64,000 bases of DNA from positions 1 to 64,000 of the forward strand of contig NZ_BDBA01000031.1 of NCBI RefSeq assembly GCF_001612745.1. Reading direction: 5' to 3'. The notes under the pieces were generated by a model. The model saw nothing but the letters and a program-made list of their open reading frames with translations, did not search any database and was not told the origin of the DNA. Shown in pieces: positions 58,151-64,000 of this stretch. This DNA comes from Nocardia amamiensis NBRC 102102 (GTDB lineage Bacteria > Actinomycetota > Actinomycetes > Mycobacteriales > Mycobacteriaceae). The stretch's first letter is position 1. Each line of letters starts with the position of its first letter. The translations under genes and the position numbers were made by a program.

Positions 58151-59895
58151 CGCGCCGCGTCTCCCCCGTGCCCGGCGCCGACCAACGCGTCCGGATCGTC
58201 CTCGAGCAGGTGCCGCGCCGCGGCGCGCTGCACTTTGCCGCTGGTGGTTTTGGGGATGCTGCGCGGCGCGACAACTCGCACACCTGCCGCCAGCACCCCG
58301 GTGCGTTTGCTCACCGCCGCGCGTACGGCGCGGGCCAGCCCATCGTATTCCTCTGGCGCAAAGGAAGATTCGATGATAAGATGCAGCTCCTCCGACATTC
58401 CGTCGGCGTCGGTCCGTCCCACCGCGACCACGCCGCCGGGCCGCACGCCCGGCACCTGTTCGGCGGCGATCTCGAAGTCGGTGGGCAGATAGTTCGCACC
58501 GCGGATGATGATCAGATCCTTGCGCCGCCCGGTGACTCGCAGTCGTCCATCCCGCAGATAGCCCATGTCGCCGGTGTCCCACCAGCCGTCCTCGCACGTG
58601 GCGGCGGTAGCCTCGGGCATCCGGAAGTAGCCCGGCGTGGTGGATGGTCCGCGGAATTGCACGCGGCCGACCAGATCCGGGCCGCTCGGTGCACCGTTCT
58701 CGTCCAGGATCCGGACTTCGGTGCCCGGCACGGGCGCGCCGCAGTCGACGATGTCGAGCGCGTCGCCATCGCCGGCCGGAACATCCATGGCCACACCGTC
58801 TTCGACGAGCGCCCGGCGAGACACCGAGTCGTACGCGATCGGAGCCCGCGGCCGTGACACGGTCACCGCGAGGGACGCCTCGGCCAACCCGTAGCACGGC
58901 ACGAGTGCGTCGGGCGGAAGTCCCCAGGCACCGAACCGGTCGACGAACCGTGCCACCGTCGCCGGATGGATCGGTTCCGCGCCGCAGAACAGGAACCGCC
59001 ACGTGGACAGGTCCACCCCATCGAGTTCGCTGTCGGCGATCCGCGCCGCGGCATAGCCGTAGGCGAAATTCGGCGCGGCGGTGAGCGTTCCCCGATGCCG
59101 GTGCACGGCGCGCAGCCAGTCGGCCGGGTGACGCAGGAAGCGGCTCGGCGGGATCAGCACCGCGTCGATGCCGCGGTACAGCGGCGTCAGGAATCCGCCG
59201 ATCAGGCCCATGTCGTGGTGCAGCGGCAGCCAGCTCACCCAGGTGTCGCCGGGGCCGATCGCGGCGGCGCGGGCGATCTGCTCGCAATTGGCGGCCAGAT
59301 TCGCGTGGGTGACCTGGACGCCCTTCGGTGTGCCGGTCGAGCCGGAAGTGGCCTGGATGAACGCGAGATCGTCCGGTGCGGGCAGGCGGGGTTCGAGTGC
59401 GGGCGTGTCCGGCTCGCCGGCCAGCGCGTGCAACACCGTGGCGTCGATCGCCGCCACCGACGTGGGCAGCGGCAGACCGGCGAATACCGATCCGGCGGCC
59501 ACCACGGCCGCGGGCTCCAGATAGGCCAGCAGCCGGGTGAAACGGTCCAGGAAGATCTCCGCCGCTCCGAATCCGCCCGGGGTGGCGATCGCGGTGGGCA
59601 CCGCGCCGAGCAGCAGTGCGCCGAAGAACGCCGTGACGAACTCCGCTGAGGTGGGCAGGCACAGCAGCACTCGGTCACCCTTGCGCACCCCGGCGTCGGC
59701 CAGCCCGGCCGCCGCCCGGCTCGCCACGTGCACGAGATCGTCGTGCCGCCAGGCGATCTCGTCGGCGTCGTGCGCCGAGGCACGCTCAGCCGTGATGATC
59801 GTCGACGCCGCTGCGGCGCCCCGCTCACCGCCTGTCAGCAGTGCGTGCACGATGCTCGCGTGTGCCGGGCGCAGCTCGTCGGATGGTGTGCTCAT
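58147..59895 (-). CDS. Fatty acyl-AMP ligase-like adenylating enzyme
   Basis: At 582 residues, this ANL enzyme has FIQATSGSTGTPKGVQVTH (P-loop), SWLPLHHDMGLIGGFLTPL (typical of FAALs), CYGLAEAS, GWWDTGDMGYLRDG and GRRKDLIIIRGANYLP. FAALs activate fatty acids as acyl-AMP and hand them to an acyl carrier protein, and the ACP gene is directly in front. Its ATG overlaps the ACP stop. It differs from CoA ligases by sequence pattern, though CoA use is not excluded. Confidence 0.88.
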   Translation of the reverse strand: MSTPSDELRPAHASIVHALLTGGERGAAAASTIITAERASAHDADEIAWRHDDLVHVASRAAAGLADAGVRKGDRVLLCLPTSAEFVTAFFGALLLGAVPTAIATPGGFGAAEIFLDRFTRLLAYLEPAAVVAAGSVFAGLPLPTSVAAIDATVLHALAGEPDTPALEPRLPAPDDLAFIQATSGSTGTPKGVQVTHANLAANCEQIARAAAIGPGDTWVSWLPLHHDMGLIGGFLTPLYRGIDAVLIPPSRFLRHPADWLRAVHRHRGTLTAAPNFAYGYAAARIADSELDGVDLSTWRFLFCGAEPIHPATVARFVDRFGAWGLPPDALVPCYGLAEASLAVTVSRPRAPIAYDSVSRRALVEDGVAMDVPAGDGDALDIVDCGAPVPGTEVRILDENGAPSGPDLVGRVQFRGPSTTPGYFRMPEATAATCEDGWWDTGDMGYLRDGRLRVTGRRKDLIIIRGANYLPTDFEIAAEQVPGVRPGGVVAVGRTDADGMSEELHLIIESSFAPEEYDGLARAVRAAVSKRTGVLAAGVRVVAPRSIPKTTSGKVQRAAARHLLEDDPDALVGAGHGGDAAR

Positions 59896-60146
59896 GCCTG
59901 GTCCTCGACGTATCGCACGATCGTGGCGACCGTGGTCAGCCGGACGGCGACATCCTCCGGAATGGTCACGGCGAAGGCCTGTTCCAGCTGGATGGTCAGT
60001 TCGATGGCGGTCGGCGAGTCGAGTCCGTAGTCGATCAACGGTGTCGCCGGGTCCAGGTCGGCGGCGGACACCCACAGCACCTCCCCGACGATCGCGCGTA
60101 CCCGCGCCTCCAGATCGGCCGCGCCGACCTCACCACGGGTGCTCAT
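59892..60146 (-). CDS. Stand-alone acyl carrier protein
   Basis: The 84-residue ACP has the phosphopantetheine site Ser in DYGLDSPTAIEL, preceded by DLDPATPLI and followed by LEQAFAVTIPEDVAV. It carries the acyl chain activated by the adjacent acyl-AMP ligase. Its ATG overlaps the stop of the P-loop kinase by ATGA. No thioesterase or ketosynthase of the fatty-acid type is seen in the operon, so the acyl chain probably goes straight to the oxoamine synthase. Confidence 0.93.
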   Translation of the reverse strand: MSTRGEVGAADLEARVRAIVGEVLWVSAADLDPATPLIDYGLDSPTAIELTIQLEQAFAVTIPEDVAVRLTTVATIVRYVEDQA

Positions 60147-61000
60147 CCCAGCAACTTCCCTTCCGTCACGCAGGCGCGCACCGATTCCGCGAGATCGACG
60201 CCGTCGGCGGTGTCGATGCGGTGGAATCCCACCTCGGGGAACGCGGTCGCGAGGGTTTCGCGCAGCCGCTCGTAGCCGTTGCGCAGAGCGGCCAGCCGCT
60301 CCGCCGTCTCGTGGGCCTCGACGGGCCCGTGCCCCGACCGCTGCATGCAACGCGCCGCGGCCTGTTCAGGTGGCGCGTCCAGCCACAGCACCGCATCGGG
60401 CAGCGTGGTGCGGAACCGCTCGGCGAAACCGGACACCGCGCCGGAGATGTCGCGTTCCACCAGCTCGGCGATCTCCGACAGCAGCAGCCACGGGTCCGGC
60501 GAACTGCCCAGCCGCGCCGCCTGGGCGTGCTGCCAGGCCAGGATGTCGGCGAAGGTGCCGGGACGATGCCGTTCCAGCACCGCGGCGATCTCGTCCTCCC
60601 GCTCCCGGCAGCGTCCGTCGGTGCCGGCCAGCGCCACGTACAGCGGGCCGTACACCAGCAGTTCGATCAGCGGATGCCGCTCGCAGACCAGCACATCCGG
60701 TGACCAGGTGCGCAGGAAGTGCTGCTCGACCGGGCCGAACAGGGTCATCTGCAGGTACATCGCGGTGGCCTTCATCGCCACGTCACCGATCTCGTCGCAG
60801 CCGACGCTGAACGCCCTGAGCTGCCGGGACAGATCCGCGAGCGGGACGTCCCTGGTGTCGTGGAAGTCGGGGCAGGTCATCGAGGCGAACCGGCCGGCCC
60901 CGGCGGGCTCGGCCAGCCCGCGCAGCCCGGCCAGCACCGAGGACTTGCCCGCGCCGTCGATGCCGACCAGGGCAACCCGGCGGGTGTGTGGCGTGCTCAT
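60143..61000 (-). CDS. P-loop kinase, thymidylate-kinase-like
   Basis: The 285-residue protein has the Walker A ALVGIDGAGKSSVL, then DVLVCERHPLIEL where nucleoside and thymidylate kinases have a DR(Y/H) motif, and VLWLDAPPEQAAARCMQR (lid region). The substrate is not readable; it is larger than Tmk (about 210) and lies in a specialised operon, so it is probably not a housekeeping Tmk. It is adjacent to a second, fused kinase of the same class; the two may act in sequence or form a heterodimer. Confidence 0.82.
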   Translation of the reverse strand: MSTPHTRRVALVGIDGAGKSSVLAGLRGLAEPAGAGRFASMTCPDFHDTRDVPLADLSRQLRAFSVGCDEIGDVAMKATAMYLQMTLFGPVEQHFLRTWSPDVLVCERHPLIELLVYGPLYVALAGTDGRCREREDEIAAVLERHRPGTFADILAWQHAQAARLGSSPDPWLLLSEIAELVERDISGAVSGFAERFRTTLPDAVLWLDAPPEQAAARCMQRSGHGPVEAHETAERLAALRNGYERLRETLATAFPEVGFHRIDTADGVDLAESVRACVTEGKLLG

Positions 61001-64000
61001 CGGTCGTCCTCACGCAGCTGGGTGAGCACGGCGCGGGTGACCTCCGCGGGCGCCGCGGCGCCGTCGAGGCGGATCCAGCCGAGCTCGTCCGAGAGCGCGT
61101 CGAGCGCCTCATGGCTGCGTTGCTGGAAGGTCAGGAACGACTCCTCGTCGCCGTAGCCGCTTTCGTAGTCACTGCGCAATCGCTTGCGCGCCAGTGCGTC
61201 CTGCGGCCGCACCGCGAGGTAGAAGGTGCGGTCGGGTTCCGGGAAGCCCGCCGCCAGACTGCGCAGCACAGCCGGATCACCGCCGTGCGCGACCTCGGTG
61301 GCGTAGTACTTGTACCAATAGGCGTTGGCGAGCACGATGTCCGCGTCGCGTTCGGCGGCCAGGTCCAGCGAGAGCTGCATGGCGTGGAACAGGAAGTGCG
61401 CGCGACTGAGTGGGGTGAGCAACTGCAGGTAGCCGTAGATCTCGGCCGGACTGCCCCAGGGGAGTTTCGAGGAGACCTTCGGGTCGAGGAAAGCGTCCCA
61501 GATCGTCACCGCGGCAACGCTGTGCCCCTGCGCCTCGAACTCTGCGGCGATCCTGGCCACCTGCGTTGTCTTGCCCGAACCGTCGCCACCCGCGAGGCAG
61601 ATGAGACGTTTGCGTGCGGTCAGTGTCGTTTCCTTTCCCGAGCCGCGCGGAATGCGCGGCGATGTGACGAGAGTCGTTGTAGGCGTGACCATTTTCGATT
61701 TCGCCAGGCTCGGCGTCGGGTCTGATTCCGGCGCCTCGCCAGTAGCGGCGTCCGATCGCGGTGTGTCGGAGACCGACTCGCTCAGGGCTGATTCGTCCGC
61801 CGGATCGCCGGCGTCCAGGACCTGCACCAGACCCGCGCCGCCGTCGACCCGGATGCGCTGACCCGATCGCACCGCCGTCGTCGCCCCCGCCACGTTCAGC
61901 ACGGCCGGAATGCCGTACTCGCGTCCGATCACGGCCGCGTGCGAGAGCATGCCGCCCACCTCGGTGACCACGCCCGCCACCAACCCCAGCGCGGGCGTCC
62001 ACCCCGGATCGGTGAACCGGGTGACCAGGATGTCACCCTCGCGTAGCTGGTCGATGTGGTCGAGCGAGGTGATCACCCGGGCCGTGCCCTCGGCGACGCC
62101 CGGACTGCACCCGAGGCCGGACAGGTCGCCATCGCCCACCGCACGCACCGCCGCGACGGTCACCCCGCCGCCGAGTTCGTGCGGCGGCGTCAGATCGCGG
62201 TAGCCCGCGTACATCGCACGGCGGTAGGCGATCACCGGCGCGAGGTCGGCGACGGCCACTCGGCCCGCGACCAGATCGGTCAGCTCGTGGATGGTCAGCT
62301 GGAACGCGTCATCGGCGTCTGCCAGCACGCCCGCGGCGGCCAGCCGCGTACCCGCCTCCACCACGTACGCGCGGACCACGGCGTAGTACTGCGAGGAGAA
62401 TTCGCGCATTCGCTCACGGGCGACCAGATACCGCCGCATCCGGTCGATCTGCTTGTCCAGCGCCTTGGCATACCGCACCCGCGTCGTCGGCCGGGCGCGG
62501 ACCCGGGCACGCACCGCCGCGAGCTCGGACTCGTAGCGTTTGCGCTGCTCCACCAGGGTGGCCGCGGGATCGGCAGGCGCGGTCCCGTTGTCGAGCATCA
62601 CCGCGATCATCGACCGCACTCGCTGCGGGTCCTCCGACCAGCGCGGGCAGGTCAGGTCGAGTTCAGCGTCAGCGTGGAAACCTTGCTCGTCGAGGAACGC
62701 CGCGAGCGCCTCGTTCCACGCCGGGCTGTCGAGACCGGATTCCCTTGCCACTCGATGCAATTCGACGATGCCGCGTTGCAGCGCCATATGGCTGATCTCG
62801 GCCAGGCCGCCCATGAGGGCGATGGCCGAGGTGGTCGCTCCGGTGGCCGCGTCCACTTTGTCCAGCAGCTGTTTGAAATCGGTTTGCAGGCTGGAGTTGT
62901 GGTAGATGGTGGTGAAGTAGGTGCGCTCGGTGGCGGCGTGCACGGTGAGCAGGCAATCGGCCAGGTCGGCGGCGAAAGTCGCCTCGTCGGTCCGCGGCAG
63001 CGCGCGTACCCGTTCCCGCCAGGCCGCGTACTTGGCTGGCCAGCTCGCGGCGAACGCGTCGACCGCGTCGAGCTGCTGGCGGTAGCTGCGCTGCACAGCC
63101 AAGGCGACGGGCAGTGCGCGGGCGATCGTCAACGGCGTGTTCGGGGTGCGAATCGGTCCCTGCGGGCCGTATTCGTTGAGGACGCCCAGATCGTCGTCGA
63201 AATGCTGCTCGTCGAAGCCGGGAATGCGGCGGAAACACTGCTTCACCGCGCTGACGTTCCAGTAGGCCCGGCCGTAGTACATGGCCATCCAGTCCGGCTC
63301 CGGCCCCGGCTCGGCCAGCCCGAGCCCCTCGAAGAACCGCTGCATCGAGTACTGGAAGGCGTTGTCGTACAACGAGAACATCATCGGTGTGCACACCCGT
63401 GCCGAGACGCCGCCGTCCCGGAGGTCCGCATCGGAGAACTGGTCGATGTCGGTGCGCCAGCTGATCGCGGTGATCGCGCGTGACTGCAGCAGCCACAGGG
63501 TGCCGTCGCCGTCGATCGCCCACTCGATGTCCTGCGGGCGGTGCCGGCGCGCCTGCACGGTGAGCAGCAGCGCAGCCAGCGCCGCGGTGTCGGCGGCGTC
63601 CAGGTGGACGTCCTCGTGCCCCGCGTCGCGTGCCACCACGGCTCCGTCGGACAGCCGCAGGGTGTAGCGAGTGGGTGCGACCTGTCCGGAGACCAGCCGC
63701 TCGCCCACGCCGTGGCAGGTCTCCACCACCGCGTGCTCCTCGATGCCCGAGAGCGCATCGATGCTGAAACCGACGCCGGCACAACGAGCTTCGACCATGC
63801 GCTGCACCAGGACGGCGACCGTCGCGTCCGCCTCGGGCAGACCATGCCGGGACAGATAGGCCCGCACCCGTTCATTGCGCACCGACGCCCGGCACTGCTC
63901 GATGTGCGTCCTGAGCGCGGCCGCGTCGGTGATGTCCAGGTAGGACTCGTACTGTCCCGCGAAACTGGCGTCGTCGAGATCCTCGAGTACGCCGCTGGAG
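60997..64000 (-). CDS. PEP-synthase-like dikinase fused to a thymidylate-kinase-like domain, 5' end outside the window
   Basis: The visible 1000 residues start within the ATP-binding domain (DDASFAGQYESYLDI, then WLLQSRAITAI). After a long middle part, the swivelling domain has GGMLSHAAVIGREYGIPAVL with the phosphocarrier His. A 65-residue polar linker (around 61810-61620) leads without a stop into a P-loop kinase (LICLAGGDGSGKTTQVARI, then DIVLANAYWYKYY). The fusion is unusual. In the linker GGAAAGGAAACG lies seven bases before a CTG at 61623, so the kinase may also be made separately. ATGA overlap with the next kinase. Confidence 0.85.
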   Translation of the reverse strand, partial: SSGVLEDLDDASFAGQYESYLDITDAAALRTHIEQCRASVRNERVRAYLSRHGLPEADATVAVLVQRMVEARCAGVGFSIDALSGIEEHAVVETCHGVGERLVSGQVAPTRYTLRLSDGAVVARDAGHEDVHLDAADTAALAALLLTVQARRHRPQDIEWAIDGDGTLWLLQSRAITAISWRTDIDQFSDADLRDGGVSARVCTPMMFSLYDNAFQYSMQRFFEGLGLAEPGPEPDWMAMYYGRAYWNVSAVKQCFRRIPGFDEQHFDDDLGVLNEYGPQGPIRTPNTPLTIARALPVALAVQRSYRQQLDAVDAFAASWPAKYAAWRERVRALPRTDEATFAADLADCLLTVHAATERTYFTTIYHNSSLQTDFKQLLDKVDAATGATTSAIALMGGLAEISHMALQRGIVELHRVARESGLDSPAWNEALAAFLDEQGFHADAELDLTCPRWSEDPQRVRSMIAVMLDNGTAPADPAATLVEQRKRYESELAAVRARVRARPTTRVRYAKALDKQIDRMRRYLVARERMREFSSQYYAVVRAYVVEAGTRLAAAGVLADADDAFQLTIHELTDLVAGRVAVADLAPVIAYRRAMYAGYRDLTPPHELGGGVTVAAVRAVGDGDLSGLGCSPGVAEGTARVITSLDHIDQLREGDILVTRFTDPGWTPALGLVAGVVTEVGGMLSHAAVIGREYGIPAVLNVAGATTAVRSGQRIRVDGGAGLVQVLDAGDPADESALSESVSDTPRSDAATGEAPESDPTPSLAKSKMVTPTTTLVTSPRIPRGSGKETTLTARKRLICLAGGDGSGKTTQVARIAAEFEAQGHSVAAVTIWDAFLDPKVSSKLPWGSPAEIYGYLQLLTPLSRAHFLFHAMQLSLDLAAERDADIVLANAYWYKYYATEVAHGGDPAVLRSLAAGFPEPDRTFYLAVRPQDALARKRLRSDYESGYGDEESFLTFQQRSHEALDALSDELGWIRLDGAAAPAEVTRAVLTQLREDDR

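Noticed and set aside
56741..59662. In-frame upstream extension of the P450 gene into the acyl-AMP ligase
   Set aside because: The extra part is the shadow of the ligase gene; ATG 58150 is the coupled start.
60143..61000. Housekeeping thymidylate kinase (tmk)
   Set aside because: It is longer than Tmk, its substrate motif differs, and it sits in a coupled specialised operon beside a second kinase domain.
48876..64000. The large operon as a polyketide or non-ribosomal peptide cluster
   Set aside because: No ketosynthase, condensation or multi-domain module is present; the only carrier is a free ACP next to an acyl-AMP ligase.

Overview
The window is high-GC actinobacterial DNA. The organism is most likely a Nocardia or a close relative in the Mycobacteriales. 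This is an inference from protein families I recognise (an SCO6745-family protein, a DUF8020-like exported protein, a cutinase-family esterase, the furA-katG pair, an XRE regulator with a long repeat region), from strong third-position GC, and from many GTG starts and 4-base ATGA/GTGA gene overlaps. I saw no rRNA, tRNA, CRISPR array, insertion sequence or phage gene.

Layout. 1-10.8 kb is a mosaic of small accessory genes: the end of a phosphotransferase-family kinase, an XRE regulator heading a chain of very small overlapping ORFs, a UvrA-like ABC protein with an AraC regulator and a VOC protein, a CGNR zinc-finger regulator, an epoxide hydrolase behind a remnant SDR start, and a DUF6463-like membrane protein behind a clear palindromic operator. 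11-18.4 kb holds specialised-metabolism genes: an atypical P450, a chorismate-lyase-like protein next to a flavin-dependent halogenase, a secreted GDPD, a YwaF-like membrane protein and a canonical P450. 18.5-24.9 kb holds a frameshifted AraC pseudogene, an exported GH1 glycosidase, an SDR followed by an active/inactive pair of KASIII-fold proteins, and a lipase-like lipoprotein.

25-40 kb is a lipid or acyl-CoA catabolic island: cutinase, MFS transporter, TetR regulators, MDR oxidoreductases, acyl-CoA dehydrogenase, MaoC hydratase, FabG-like SDRs, a phosphotransferase-like protein and an epoxide-hydrolase-like enzyme. Four of its promoter regions share one 23-bp motif, which suggests a single regulon. 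40-48.5 kb holds small stress and housekeeping genes (ankyrin protein, a 23-residue ORF, a decayed GHKL-ATPase/nuclease gene, NmrA/HxlR pair, resolvase-like protein, furA-katG).

48.9-64 kb, all on the minus strand, is the most striking part. Eleven genes run in one direction, nearly all joined by 4-base ATGA overlaps: a PEP-synthase-like enzyme fused to a thymidylate-kinase-like domain (cut by the window edge), a second P-loop kinase, a stand-alone acyl carrier protein, a fatty acyl-AMP-ligase-like enzyme, a P450, a second PEP-synthase-like enzyme, an alpha-oxoamine synthase, a nucleotidyltransferase, a HAD phosphatase, a diacylglycerol/sphingoid-kinase-like enzyme and an SDR. The logic reads as: load a fatty acid on the carrier protein, condense it with an amino acid to an amino ketone, oxidise or reduce it, and phosphorylate or nucleotidylate it. 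This resembles bacterial sphingoid-base synthesis in part and PigC/RedH-type prodiginine chemistry in part, but matches neither. I consider it the best candidate for an undescribed system.
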